Assembly: GCA_964612145.1 (NCBI GenBank)
Contig: CAZTBP010000012.1
Location: 62,001 to 126,000 of the forward strand
Source of the DNA: JAGNLV01 sp964612145
Lineage (GTDB): Bacteria; Zixibacteria; MSB-5A5; GN15; FEB-12
Reading direction: 5' to 3'
DNA: 64,000 nt
Made by a program: the position numbers and the translations under genes. Below the pieces are notes generated by a model. The model had not been told where the DNA came from. It did no database searches and saw nothing but the letters and a program-made list of their open reading frames with translations. This document shows positions 17,074 through 27,071 of this stretch, piece after piece (within the stretch, counting starts at the first letter, position 1; each line of letters starts with the position of its first letter).

Positions 17074-18171
17074 ATGGTCGAATATGTTCTCGTCTTTCTC
17101 ATCCTGCTGGTCGCGTCGTTCGCCTTCTACCTCGCTTACGACCGGCTCCTGCGCAAGCCGGCCAAACCGGCCGGCGAGCTGTATCTCGAGGCGCTGCGAA
17201 ATCTGCTCGACGGCGAGGAGATCAAGGCCTTCGGCAAACTCCGTCAGGTTGTAAGCGAAGACTATGGCAATATCGATGCCTACGTCCGGCTGGGACAGAT
17301 ACTCCGTGATAATAACAAGCCTGATCGTGCCCTTCAGGTACACAAGGATCTCACCCTGCGCACCGGTCTCTCACCGGATCAGAAAAGCCGCATCCTTCAC
17401 CAGCTCGCCGAGGACTACATCGCACTGGAGGATCGCGACATGGCCGAAGCCGCCCTCAAGGAACTGATCAGCCTGGACAGCGACGACCGCTGGACGCACA
17501 TCCAGCTGCTGAAGATGCAGGAGGCGGCGCAGAAATGGGACGATGCCTTTGACACCGCCGCCCACATCCTAAAGATTGAAAACGACAAATCCAAAAAGCC
17601 GCTGGCTTACTACAAGTACCAGCAGGGGCAGCAACTGTTCAAACAACGCGAATTCCACAAGGCCCGGATCCTTTTCAAGGAGGCAATCGGGCTAAACCCG
17701 CAGTATGTCCCGGCCTATCTCGCAATCGGTGACTCGTATCGGCTTGAAGAACGTTACGAGGACGCCGTTAGTTTCTGGAAGAAGCTGATCGAGGCCGTCC
17801 CGCAAAAAGGGCACCTCGTGATCGACCGGCTCAAACGAACCCTGTTCGACCTCGGACGGTACGGTGAGCTGGCCGATACCTGCCGAAGCATACTGGAGCA
17901 CGATTCCCGCAATCTCGAGGCCAGGTTGACTCTGGCGGAGTTCCATGAGAAGAAGGGGGATATCGAGGTGGCCGAGGAGATGCTGAACCAGGCAATCGAT
18001 GATTCACCGGAGAACCTCCGTGGGCTGGTGCAGCTGCTCCGTATCCTGCTGGACAAAAACGATCGCAAGCGAATCGAGGAGCTCTTCCGGGAAATCGAGC
18101 GACGGCAGGGACGCACCGATAAAGAACTGGTCGTTCCTGCACCGGAAAAAAGTCAGATCGGAAAAGCGTAA
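17074..18171 (+). CDS. LapB/YciM-like membrane-anchored TPR protein lacking the rubredoxin tail
   Basis: 365 residues. One N-terminal membrane helix (3-21) is followed by TPRs from about 40 to 345 (AYVRLGQILRDNNKPDRALQ, LAEDYIALEDRDMAEAALKE, AYLAIGDSYRLEERYEDAV). This fits LapB, which binds LpxC/FtsH or WaaH-type partners through its TPRs. E. coli LapB ends with a CxxC-CxxC rubredoxin-like metal site. This protein has none and ends in KSQIGKA, so either the family member is shortened or the function differs. It is coupled to the lapA-like gene (2-base gap) and followed by the SPOR gene. Confidence 0.8.
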   Translation: MVEYVLVFLILLVASFAFYLAYDRLLRKPAKPAGELYLEALRNLLDGEEIKAFGKLRQVVSEDYGNIDAYVRLGQILRDNNKPDRALQVHKDLTLRTGLSPDQKSRILHQLAEDYIALEDRDMAEAALKELISLDSDDRWTHIQLLKMQEAAQKWDDAFDTAAHILKIENDKSKKPLAYYKYQQGQQLFKQREFHKARILFKEAIGLNPQYVPAYLAIGDSYRLEERYEDAVSFWKKLIEAVPQKGHLVIDRLKRTLFDLGRYGELADTCRSILEHDSRNLEARLTLAEFHEKKGDIEVAEEMLNQAIDDSPENLRGLVQLLRILLDKNDRKRIEELFREIERRQGRTDKELVVPAPEKSQIGKA

Positions 18172-18202
18172 TCCAAACCGGTCATTCGTTAGTGAAAGAG
18201 TT

Positions 18203-19204
18203 ATGCGTTACGTTGTTAGTATAGTGCTTCTGATTCTGATCGCCGTCTCGTCGACATCGGCTGACGACAGGATCTGGGAACTGATCCAGGACGGTAAAAT
18301 CGATGAGGCCCGCCGGCGGCTCTCGGAAGTGTCGACAGCGGCGTTGCGCAACGGAGACAACCTGTTTTTCCAGGCGATGCTCGAACCGAACGCCAACCGG
18401 GCGGCAAACCTCTTCGAGGTCGCCCTCAATTCCTCGGTAGATACCAGATTTCGGGAGATTATTTTCCTCCGGCTGGCCCAGTACTACTATATTACCGGTC
18501 GTACACGACAACTGCAGAAGCTCATTGTCGACTACCGCGTGTCGTTCGAGGATGGTCGGTTCCGCCAGCAGGTCCTTCGTTATTCGGCATTAGTAGACGA
18601 GCAGAAGCAGGCGTATGAATCGGCGTTGCGACAGGCCGACCGCTACCTCATGGAAAACAGTTCCGGCGATGCGGAACAGTGGGGACTGATAGACAAGGCG
18701 CGCGTCCTAAGTCGAAACAACAAAGATATCGGGGCCGATCGCATGCTGCGGCAGTTGGCCCGTAAAAACTCCGGTCCGGGTGTCCCACAAGCCCTTTATC
18801 TGCTCACTGCCGACGCTATCGAGAACCGTCGGGCCGACGATGCCGTCTTTTACTACAACCTCCTGCGCGAAGCGTATCCCTCGGCGGTCGGGCTCGATGC
18901 TCTTGTTGACCGCCTGGCCGATGTCTCCAGCGGGCCCAGCCGGAGCGAGTCCGAGGCTGAGCAGGTTACCGGGACGTACTACTCAGTGCAGGTCGGCGTT
19001 TTTTCCGAACGTGACAATGCCAAGCGCATGCAGGATCGGTTCGAAGACTACGGGTGGGAGGTCGATATCAGCGAGAAGCTGATTTCCAATATCCGCTATA
19101 ACGTCGTCTATGTCGGGCATTTCAAGTCGTACAACGAAGCCGCCGCCGTCAAAACCAAACTCGAAGTGGAGCATAACGAAGTTTTCCAGGTTGTCGCCCG
19201 ATGA
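18203..19204 (+). CDS. Exported TPR-like protein with C-terminal SPOR domain
   Basis: 333 residues from ATG 18203, chosen because a clean signal peptide follows (YVVSIVLLILIAVSSTSA). Residues 25-240 are helical repeat (TPR/SEL-like) and about 255-333 form a SPOR domain (YYSVQVGVFSERDNAKRMQD, then NVVYVGHFKSYNEAAAVK). SPOR domains bind denuded glycan strands of septal peptidoglycan, so the protein should sit in the periplasm at division sites. Its stop overlaps the mutS start by four bases (ATGA), which ties an envelope gene to mismatch repair by operon only. Confidence 0.88.
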   Translation: MRYVVSIVLLILIAVSSTSADDRIWELIQDGKIDEARRRLSEVSTAALRNGDNLFFQAMLEPNANRAANLFEVALNSSVDTRFREIIFLRLAQYYYITGRTRQLQKLIVDYRVSFEDGRFRQQVLRYSALVDEQKQAYESALRQADRYLMENSSGDAEQWGLIDKARVLSRNNKDIGADRMLRQLARKNSGPGVPQALYLLTADAIENRRADDAVFYYNLLREAYPSAVGLDALVDRLADVSSGPSRSESEAEQVTGTYYSVQVGVFSERDNAKRMQDRFEDYGWEVDISEKLISNIRYNVVYVGHFKSYNEAAAVKTKLEVEHNEVFQVVAR

Positions 19205-21813
19205 CCGCAGCGAAAAGTAAAGACAGTTCTCTCACGCCGCTCATGCGGCAGTTTCACGCCGTCAAGGAACAGCATCCCGACAAGATCCTCTTTTTCCGCA
19301 TGGGAGATTTCTATGAAATGTTCGGCGATGACGCCGTGCGTGCGGCTCCCATACTCGGCATTGCCCTGACTTCCCGTTCGCATGGCTCTGATGAACGGAT
19401 CCCCCTGGCCGGAGTCCCGTATCATTCATCGGAAAAGTATCTCGCCCGGCTGCTTGAAGCGGGGGAGAAGGTGGTCGTGGTCGAACAGACCGAGGACCCG
19501 AAGCAGGCCAAAGGACTGGTCAAACGGGAGATTGTTGAAATCCTGACTCCGGGGACCGCCACCGTTGAATCAGAAGATGTCGACCGCCGTCCGATGTGGC
19601 TGGCAGCAGTATACGACGGCAAGGGCCGCAGCCTCGGGCTGGCGGCGCTTGATCTTTCAACCGGCTCTTTCGTAGTGGATGAAGGCCCGATCGATGAAAT
19701 CCAGGAGCGTATACGCGTGCTGGAACCCCGCGAGGTGTTGTTTCCGTCGGCGGCGCCCGACGACACCGAGCGATCGGAACGGATCGGCCTGACCAACGGT
19801 TCGGCACTCTTGACCGGTTTCGAGGAGTGGAATTTTGATTACAAGACAGCCAACCGTGAACTCAACGATCATTTCGGAACCAGCACCCTCGACGGGTTCG
19901 GGGTGGGGGACTGCCGGCTGGCTATTGCCGCCGCGGGCGCGGTCTTCCGCTACCTTCGCGAGAATCATCGCGATCAACTCTCACATATCAACGGTCTGAC
20001 CCGCTTTGACAACGATGAGCACATGGTGCTCGATTACTCCACCGTTCGCAATCTCGAACTTATCCGCAATATATCCGACGCGACCGAAAAAAACTCCCTT
20101 TATTCGGTGGTCAACAAATGCCACACTCCGGCCGGATCGCGGCGGCTCCAGACCGCGCTGCTTCGACCCTTTCGCACCAAAGCGCGGATCGAGCGACGGC
20201 TCTCCGGGGTCGCCGAACTGGAAAAGAACCGTGAACTCGCCGCCCGTCTCCGAGATCACACCCGCGGTCTTACCGATCTGGAGAAGCTCGCCGGACGGCT
20301 CGGGATCGGTAAACTCAACCCGCGGCAGATGCGCGCCGTCTCCGACGGCTTGAATATTTGTCGGGAGATCGTTGCGACACTTGCCGACTCGCACAGTCCG
20401 CATCTACGCACCCTGGGCGAGGCCTTTCCTCAGTGCGACGACATCATCTCACGCGTGGACGAAGCATTGGTCGAGGAACCGCCCCTGACACATATAAAGG
20501 GCGATATCATTCGGCCCGGCTTTTCGAAGAAGCTGGATGACCTTAACGACTCCATTCGCGATGCCCGCCAGTATATCGCGTCGCTGGCCAAGATCGAACG
20601 CCAGCGGACCGGTATTGCGAATCTGAAAGTCGGGTTCAATAAAGTCTTCGGCTATTATATCGAGGTAACCAGGGCCAATGCTAAGGCTGTCCCCGAAGAC
20701 TACATTCGCAAACAAACACTGGTCAATGCCGAGAGATATATCACGCCGGAGCTTAAAGAGAAAGAAGAACTGATCGTCTCGGCCGAAGAGAAAATTTTCA
20801 AGCTCGAAGAAGAACTGTACCTTGAGTTGGTCGAGTACCTCAATACTCGCATAGCAGATATCAAGAGCGCCGGGGATCTTGCCGCCGAAATAGATTTGAC
20901 CGCCTCGCTGGCCGAGGTTGCGGTCGAAAACGGGTACACCCGCCCCGAGATTTTCGAGGACGGTCGGCTGCATATCACTGCCGGACGGCACCCGGTGATC
21001 GAAGCCGTTCTGCCGCCCGGATCGTTTGTCGCCAACGATGTCACAATTTCCGCCGACGAGGGCCGCATACATATCCTGACTGGGCCGAACATGTCCGGCA
21101 AGTCGACCTACCTTCGGCAGATTGGCCTGATCGTTATTCTCGCCCAGATCGGGTCGTTTGTGCCTGCCGAATCGGCGGAGATCGGTTTGGTCGACCGGGT
21201 GTTTACGCGAGTTGGAGCGGTTGACAACCTTGCCCGGGGCCAGTCGACCTTTCTGGTGGAGATGGTCGAAACGGCCAATATCCTGCACAACGCGACCGAA
21301 CGTTCGCTCGTACTACTTGATGAAGTCGGCCGGGGAACCTCGACTTTTGACGGTCTCTCCGTAGCGTGGGCGGTGGTCGAATACATTAACGAACACAACC
21401 GCTCGCGCACGATCTTCGCGACCCACTATCACGAGTTGACCGGCATGGAAGAGATCTATGACCAGGTTCGCAACTACCAGGTCCAGGTCAAGAAGTGGGA
21501 AGACCAGGTGGTGTTTCTGCACCAGATTATCCCCGGCGGCTGCGATGACTCGTACGGCATCGAGGTAGCCAGGCTCGCCGGTATCCCGCGCGCGACCATT
21601 ACACGCGCCCGCCGGATTCTGCGGCTTCTTGAGTCCGGCAAATTCACCCGCAGTGAATTAGGGCAGACTCTCTACAAAGAGCGCGTGCAGCCGTCATTAT
21701 TCGACCCGAAACCGTCGGCAACCGAAGAAAAGATCAAGAAGATCGATCCCGACAACATGACACCGATAGAAGCGCTGAACTTTCTTCGCGAACTCAAAGA
21801 GGACCTCGAATGA
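19201..21813 (+). CDS. mutS: DNA mismatch repair ATPase MutS
   Basis: 870 residues, full length. The mismatch-binding domain shows FFRMGDFYEMF (Phe-x-Glu motif) near residues 37-47. Walker A GPNMSGKST starts near residue 628, and DEVGRGTSTFDGLS and ATHYHELTGM follow. The C-terminus carries the usual helix-turn-helix (GIPRATITRARRIL) and the conserved MTPIEALNFLRELK end. It recognises mispairs and recruits MutL, encoded next with an ATGA overlap. Confidence 0.98.
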   Translation: MTAAKSKDSSLTPLMRQFHAVKEQHPDKILFFRMGDFYEMFGDDAVRAAPILGIALTSRSHGSDERIPLAGVPYHSSEKYLARLLEAGEKVVVVEQTEDPKQAKGLVKREIVEILTPGTATVESEDVDRRPMWLAAVYDGKGRSLGLAALDLSTGSFVVDEGPIDEIQERIRVLEPREVLFPSAAPDDTERSERIGLTNGSALLTGFEEWNFDYKTANRELNDHFGTSTLDGFGVGDCRLAIAAAGAVFRYLRENHRDQLSHINGLTRFDNDEHMVLDYSTVRNLELIRNISDATEKNSLYSVVNKCHTPAGSRRLQTALLRPFRTKARIERRLSGVAELEKNRELAARLRDHTRGLTDLEKLAGRLGIGKLNPRQMRAVSDGLNICREIVATLADSHSPHLRTLGEAFPQCDDIISRVDEALVEEPPLTHIKGDIIRPGFSKKLDDLNDSIRDARQYIASLAKIERQRTGIANLKVGFNKVFGYYIEVTRANAKAVPEDYIRKQTLVNAERYITPELKEKEELIVSAEEKIFKLEEELYLELVEYLNTRIADIKSAGDLAAEIDLTASLAEVAVENGYTRPEIFEDGRLHITAGRHPVIEAVLPPGSFVANDVTISADEGRIHILTGPNMSGKSTYLRQIGLIVILAQIGSFVPAESAEIGLVDRVFTRVGAVDNLARGQSTFLVEMVETANILHNATERSLVLLDEVGRGTSTFDGLSVAWAVVEYINEHNRSRTIFATHYHELTGMEEIYDQVRNYQVQVKKWEDQVVFLHQIIPGGCDDSYGIEVARLAGIPRATITRARRILRLLESGKFTRSELGQTLYKERVQPSLFDPKPSATEEKIKKIDPDNMTPIEALNFLRELKEDLE

Positions 21814-23702
21814 ACCGGCCAAACCAGACCGAAAAGCAGCCCCGTCGATGGATCCGCCCACTGCCGGAGCGAGTGGTCAATAAGATTGCCGCCGGTGAGG
21901 TCATCGAGCGCCCTGCCGCCGTGGTCAAGGAACTGGTTGAAAATGCCGTCGATGCCGGCGCAGACCGGATTGATGTAATCATCGAGAAATCCGGAGCGAA
22001 GCTGATCAAGATTGTCGACAACGGATGTGGTATCCCCGAGGAGCAGGTCGAGATTGCTTTTTCCCGCCATGCGACCTCAAAGATATCCGGCTTCGACGAT
22101 CTCAACGAGTTGCACTCGTATGGTTTTCGCGGAGAGGCGTTGCCCTCGGTCGCGTCCGTCTCGCGACTGCGAATGGTGACCCGGCCGGTCGATGTTGCCG
22201 GCGGCACGGAGATCGTGATCGAGGGAGGCGTCCTTCAGTCGCGCAAACCGATTGCCGCGCCGCCGGGAACGACTGTCGACGTTGAGAACCTCTTTTTCAA
22301 TACCCCTGCCCGCCGGAAATTTCTCAAGGCTGAATCAACCGAGGCCCGCCATGTTTCCCGGACCTCGATGGCACTGGCACTGGGCCGCTGTGACATTGCC
22401 TTTTCGTACTCCTCCGGCGGCCGCAGCATCTTTGCGCTGCCGGCGGGACAAACACTCGTCGAGCGCACGCAATCACTGCTGGGACCGAACAAGAAATTCG
22501 TCAAGGTCGACGGAGAGCTCGGCCCCGTGAGGCTGAGCGGTTGTATCGGTCTGCCCGACAATCTGCAGAACAACCGCTATGGACAATTCCTGTTTATCAA
22601 CAACCGGTTCATTCAGTCGCCGACCATCAGCCACGCGTTTGTCGCCGGATACGGAGAGTTGATCCCGCGTGGCATGTTCCCGGTCGGCGCCCTGCTGATT
22701 GAGGTTAACCCGCGCGAGGTGGATGTAAACGTCCATCCTACAAAAACTGAAGTCCGCCTGTCGCACGAACGCGAGGTACACGACGCCGTCTATCGCATCA
22801 TCAAGGAGACCCTCCGCCAGGACGGTATCATCCCAGTTTTTCAGGCCCGCCGAGGCCCCGAATCAGCGCCCGGCAGCCACCCGGCAGGAATTTTTCGCCC
22901 TGAGCCGACACGGCAGAATGACTCGCAGACCTTCATTCCGGGCGTGCACCATGGGGAAGAACTCACTTCTCGTTCGTTGGAGAATCTCTATTGGGGACGG
23001 GACACCGACAATGCACCCGTGAGTGAACCTCCGGTTTCGGGCGGCGAAATCAGGGTCAACCGCGAAACCGGTGAAGTGCTCGATGATAGCGCGGTATCGC
23101 AGCCCGACCCTCATCAGGGACCATCATCGGGATTCCGCCTGATCGGCCGTTTTGCCAACCTCTACCTGCTGCTGGAAGTAGGGGAGGAGTTATACGTGGT
23201 GGATCAGCACACCGCCCACGAGCGCGTGCTGTACGAGGAAACGCTGCGCAAGATCGAAAACGAGTCGATCCACGGGCAGACGTTGCTGTTTCCGGCCCAG
23301 GTGGAACTGTCGCCGGAGCAATTGGCCGTGTTTGAAGAGTCTACCGACATTTTTAACAAATCAGGCTTCACGGTCACGCCGTTTGGCGGCCGGATGGTCA
23401 ATATCGAAGCCATGCCGCTGGTTCTTGGCCGGAAGCACAAGTCGCCGGAGAAGGTCTTCCTTAAAATCATCGACGATCTCTCATCGCTTCGCAAAGCCGG
23501 TCAGGATCTTACAAAGGCGATGGCCGAAACGATCGCCTGCCGCTCGGCGGTGATGTCGGGTGACCGGCTGACTGACCAGGAAGCGATCCATCTACTCCAG
23601 GCGCTTCTGAAGTGCGAGAACAAATACTCCTGTCCGCACGGACGGCCGACGTTTATCCGCATGACCCGTCAGGAACTCGACAAGCAATTCGGCCGTGCCT
23701 GA
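21810..23702 (+). CDS. mutL: DNA mismatch repair protein MutL, endonuclease type
   Basis: 630 residues. The GHKL ATPase part shows KIAAGEVIERPAAVVKELVE, DNGCGI and GFRGEALPSVASV. The C-terminal domain has the metal-binding endonuclease motif in the form DQHTAHERVLYE (Asp465; consensus DQHAxxExxxxE with Ala changed to Thr) and the zinc-site motif CPHGRPTF. It therefore should nick the daughter strand itself, as in bacteria without MutH. It overlaps mutS by four bases and miaA by eight. Confidence 0.97.
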   Translation: MNRPNQTEKQPRRWIRPLPERVVNKIAAGEVIERPAAVVKELVENAVDAGADRIDVIIEKSGAKLIKIVDNGCGIPEEQVEIAFSRHATSKISGFDDLNELHSYGFRGEALPSVASVSRLRMVTRPVDVAGGTEIVIEGGVLQSRKPIAAPPGTTVDVENLFFNTPARRKFLKAESTEARHVSRTSMALALGRCDIAFSYSSGGRSIFALPAGQTLVERTQSLLGPNKKFVKVDGELGPVRLSGCIGLPDNLQNNRYGQFLFINNRFIQSPTISHAFVAGYGELIPRGMFPVGALLIEVNPREVDVNVHPTKTEVRLSHEREVHDAVYRIIKETLRQDGIIPVFQARRGPESAPGSHPAGIFRPEPTRQNDSQTFIPGVHHGEELTSRSLENLYWGRDTDNAPVSEPPVSGGEIRVNRETGEVLDDSAVSQPDPHQGPSSGFRLIGRFANLYLLLEVGEELYVVDQHTAHERVLYEETLRKIENESIHGQTLLFPAQVELSPEQLAVFEESTDIFNKSGFTVTPFGGRMVNIEAMPLVLGRKHKSPEKVFLKIIDDLSSLRKAGQDLTKAMAETIACRSAVMSGDRLTDQEAIHLLQALLKCENKYSCPHGRPTFIRMTRQELDKQFGRA

Positions 23703-24615
23703 TCTCCCGCCCATACCGATTATCTGCGGTCCGACCGGCGCCGGCAAGACCGGGGTGGCAGTCGAGGCTGCCAACCGATTCCCGATCGAGGTTGTCTCGG
23801 CCGATTCGCGCCAGATTATCCGCGACCTGAATATCGGAACCGCCAAACCGACTCGCCGTGAACAGGCCGCGGTCCCCATGCACCTTATCGACATAATCGA
23901 ACCGGGAGAACGGTATTCGGCCTTTCGCTTTATCGACGATGCCAACGCCGCGATTGAAGACATCCTGAGCCGACAGAGCGTTCCGGTCGTCGTCGGGGGC
24001 ACCGGGTTATATCTTCGGGCGTTAACGGAGGGAATTGTCGAGATCGACGAAGAAGACTTGAACATCCGCCGCCGACTCGAGGCGGAGATGGATGAACTGG
24101 GACCCGAGGCGATGCACGACCGGCTGGCCTCGGTTGACCCGATTGAGGCCGGCAAAACTCACCCCAACAACCGTGTTCGGGTTATTCGGGCGTTGGAAAT
24201 ATTCGAGCTGACCGGTCGTTCCCGTTCTGAATTAGCCGCCACCGGGCGCTATCGGAAGGCGGAATATCCGTTTGTATACTTCTGCCTGGCACCGCCCCGG
24301 GGGGAGCTGTACGAGCGTATAAACCAGCGGGTTGACCGGATGATGGCCGACGGCCTTTTGGAAGAAGTCAGGGGCTTGGTAGAACAGGGTAAAGAGGAAG
24401 CGATCCGGAGAGCCAACGTCATCGGCTACAACGAAATGCTGGGTCATCTCGACGGCAGGTTGACCCTCGATGAGGCCGTGGCCCTGCTCAAGCAGACCCA
24501 CCGGCGCTATGCCAAACGCCAGATGACGTGGTTTCGCCATCAAACCGGCGCGATTTTTGCTGAAAACGGAGACAGGGTTTTAGTTGAACTTTTCGGCGCA
24601 CTGGGCCGTTTTTAG
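23695..24615 (+). CDS. miaA: tRNA dimethylallyltransferase MiaA
   Basis: 306 residues from GTG 23695, overlapping mutL. P-loop GPTGAGKTG (residues 10-18), the substrate motif SADSRQIIRDLNIGTAKPT and GGTGLYLRAL are those of MiaA, which adds the isopentenyl group to A37 of tRNAs reading UNN codons. The mutS-mutL-miaA order is common. No hfq follows; the operon seems to end here. Confidence 0.97.
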   Translation: MPDLPPIPIICGPTGAGKTGVAVEAANRFPIEVVSADSRQIIRDLNIGTAKPTRREQAAVPMHLIDIIEPGERYSAFRFIDDANAAIEDILSRQSVPVVVGGTGLYLRALTEGIVEIDEEDLNIRRRLEAEMDELGPEAMHDRLASVDPIEAGKTHPNNRVRVIRALEIFELTGRSRSELAATGRYRKAEYPFVYFCLAPPRGELYERINQRVDRMMADGLLEEVRGLVEQGKEEAIRRANVIGYNEMLGHLDGRLTLDEAVALLKQTHRRYAKRQMTWFRHQTGAIFAENGDRVLVELFGALGRF

Positions 24616-24707
24616 GAAAAGTCCGGACATCCGTCTATTGGCCTGAGTGACTCGATGTGCAGGATTTGCACAGCGCAATGACCGGTCGACCCGGAAAAAT
24701 CTTCAGA

Positions 24708-24736
24708 TTGACAAATTGCGTTTGACCAAATACCTT
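24708..24736 (+). promoter_or_regulatory. Sigma-70-type promoter of the transglycosylase gene
   Basis: TTGACA (24708-24713), a 17-base spacer and TACCTT (24731-24736), leaving a leader of about 90 bases before 24832. The same -10 variant occurs before hrcA. Confidence 0.5.
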
Positions 24737-24831
24737 GCTCGTCAGTATACAGGTTGTGGGCTGTCATTGACTTAAGGAGTTGACGACCAGAGCCGATAAC
24801 AGACAAAAACTGCATACTTGTGAGAATGTAA

Positions 24832-27060
24832 ATGACATCATTGCGTAACGGCAGCGGCTCAATAGCGGCCGCCCTCCTGATGACTATAGGACTAGTTGCC
24901 GCCGCCCTGCTCTCAGGTTGCGGCGGTCAGGCCGGTATGGCCTCACCACAAACCTACGCCAGCCCCGATACCGGGACGGACAGTGACTCGACCGATGTCT
25001 CATCGGCGGCTGTCGACGAAGGCAGGTCCGATTCCGATGCGCCGGAGCCGGCTCGAACTAATGCGGTCGATCCCGGCAAGACGCCTCCGGAAAAAACCGA
25101 TAAGTCCGAGTCCGCTTTGTTTCGCGGTCGGGAGCGTTTAAACGAGAACTCCTCCGGCATCAACAGGCACTACCATATGACCAATGTCGATTCCGCCTCA
25201 GCAGTCGACGACGAAATCTGGCGTCAGCTTGATTTGGCCGAGGAATACCACGCCATGGGTGTGATCGCCAACCGCGAAGGGAGTTGGGAGGAGGCGCAGT
25301 ACTATTTTGAGAACGCCCTGAAGAACCTCGCCGCACTTGACATTGAAAGCGACTCGCTTGAGACGCCCGAGGCGGCTGCATATAGCATCCTTCTCGATGA
25401 TCTCATTGCCGATTACCGCGTGACATTGTTGTCGTTGGGGAACCTTCAGGAAGACGTCTCCGCCGCAGTGCTGATCGAGCGGTTTGGCGACCTGGCGCAG
25501 AATCTGGACGACGACACGCTCGTCGTGTACTCCAATGAAAAAGACAAAGTCACGTACGATATCCCGATCTACATGAATGATCGGGTGGAGAAATCAATCG
25601 TCTACTATCAGACGGTCGCCCGCGAGGCATTCAAGAAGTTCCTTCGCCGCTCCAAGCGCTACGAGAAGATGATGGTCGATATTATCGATCAGTATGAGCT
25701 TCCGCGCGACCTGGTTTACCTCTCAATGGTCGAATCCGGCTACAACCCGCGGGCGTACTCATGGGCGCGGGCTTCCGGTCTCTGGCAGTTTATCGCGTCA
25801 ACCGGCCGTCTCTACAATTTGAACCGCAACTGGTGGATGGATGAGCGTCGCGATCCGATCAAGTCAACGCATGCCGCCTGTCAGTTCCTCAAGTACCTGT
25901 ATGAGAAGTTCGGTTCCTGGGAACTGGCTATGGCCGCCTATAACGGCGGTCCGGGACGGGTCAGCCGGACGATCAAGAAGCAGGGCACCCGCGACTTCTG
26001 GAAACTTCACTTGCGCCGACAGACAATGGACTATGTCCCGCTGATCATGGCCGCCACTATCATAGCCAAAGAGCCGGAGAAATACGGCTTTACCGATATC
26101 GAATTCGAGGATCCGATCGTCTGGGACGAAATGGACATCGACAAGTGCCTTGACCTGTCGCAGGTAGCCGATGTTGTCGGGTGCAGTCTCGGTGAACTCA
26201 AGGATCTCAACCCGGAATTGCTGCGCCGTTACACTCCGCCGAATGCGAAAAGCTACAAGCTGAAGATCCCCGTTGGAACCAAGCCAAAACTGCTGGCGGC
26301 CTATGATGGCCTCGATTCACCAAAGGAGACCAGTTGGGTGCGTCACCAGATCCGTCGAGGCGAAACAGTCAGCACTATCGCGGCGCGCTATGGCGTCTCG
26401 CAGTATTCGATCCTGGCCGCCAACAACCTGAGTCGCCGCTCGACAATTTACGCCGGCAAGACCATCATCGTGCCGGTACCGCTCGACGGCGCCCCCGGCG
26501 GTCGTTCCAACCGCAGTTACGGGGCCAAGAACGGTGTCTATATTGTCCGTTCAGGCGACACCATGTGGGATATCTCTCGCGCCTTTGGCACCAGTGTGGA
26601 TGCCCTGCGCCGCATCAACTATATCGAACGCGGCTCACGGATTTATGTCGGGCAGAAGCTGAAAATCCCGTCAAACGCAAAGTATTTCAAGACGAAAAAC
26701 ACCGGCGGCCCGGCCTATGCCGGCACTTCCGGGAGCGGCAAGAGCGACAAGTATAAAGTTCGCGCCGGCGACACCCTGTGGGATATCGCCCGTCGTTTCG
26801 GCACTACGACTTCGAAGATCCGCGCCATGAACGGGCTCGGTCGCTCCAGCCGGATCTACCCCGGCCAGGAGTTGCTGATTGACGGCAGTGGCGGTGATGG
26901 CGATCCGCAATACGTTGTTCACCGGGTCAGTCGAGGTGAGTCACTCAGTCTGATTGCACGGAAGTACCGGACCAGCGTCAACTCAATCATCAGCTCCAAC
27001 AACATTTCGAATCCGGACCGGTTGCGAGTTGGCGACCGGTTAAAAATTTACACGAACTAA
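24832..27060 (+). CDS. MltD-like lytic transglycosylase lipoprotein with four LysM domains
   Basis: 742 residues. A lipoprotein signal ends in LLSGC (Cys30). A low-complexity Ser/Asp linker and an unrecognised helical region follow (to about 260). The SLT domain (about 285-420) shows VESGYNPRAYSWARASGLWQ with catalytic Glu301 and AMAAYNGGPGRV. After a degenerate LysM-like segment, four LysM domains sit at about 505-550, 565-610, 640-685 and 695-741 (RRGETVSTIAARYGV, RSGDTMWDISRAFGT, RAGDTLWDIARRFGT, SRGESLSLIARKYRT). The enzyme cleaves peptidoglycan from the outer-membrane side. sppA begins 11 bases downstream. Confidence 0.93.
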   Translation: MTSLRNGSGSIAAALLMTIGLVAAALLSGCGGQAGMASPQTYASPDTGTDSDSTDVSSAAVDEGRSDSDAPEPARTNAVDPGKTPPEKTDKSESALFRGRERLNENSSGINRHYHMTNVDSASAVDDEIWRQLDLAEEYHAMGVIANREGSWEEAQYYFENALKNLAALDIESDSLETPEAAAYSILLDDLIADYRVTLLSLGNLQEDVSAAVLIERFGDLAQNLDDDTLVVYSNEKDKVTYDIPIYMNDRVEKSIVYYQTVAREAFKKFLRRSKRYEKMMVDIIDQYELPRDLVYLSMVESGYNPRAYSWARASGLWQFIASTGRLYNLNRNWWMDERRDPIKSTHAACQFLKYLYEKFGSWELAMAAYNGGPGRVSRTIKKQGTRDFWKLHLRRQTMDYVPLIMAATIIAKEPEKYGFTDIEFEDPIVWDEMDIDKCLDLSQVADVVGCSLGELKDLNPELLRRYTPPNAKSYKLKIPVGTKPKLLAAYDGLDSPKETSWVRHQIRRGETVSTIAARYGVSQYSILAANNLSRRSTIYAGKTIIVPVPLDGAPGGRSNRSYGAKNGVYIVRSGDTMWDISRAFGTSVDALRRINYIERGSRIYVGQKLKIPSNAKYFKTKNTGGPAYAGTSGSGKSDKYKVRAGDTLWDIARRFGTTTSKIRAMNGLGRSSRIYPGQELLIDGSGGDGDPQYVVHRVSRGESLSLIARKYRTSVNSIISSNNISNPDRLRVGDRLKIYTN

Positions 27061-27071
27061 GGACAATAGGC

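Noticed and set aside
17999..18202. N-terminal extension of the SPOR protein frame
   Set aside because: It overlaps the lapB-like gene, and a clean signal peptide starts at ATG 18203.
20449..21288. 279-codon frame on the minus strand inside mutS
   Set aside because: mutS is certain and full length; the antisense frame has no family signal.
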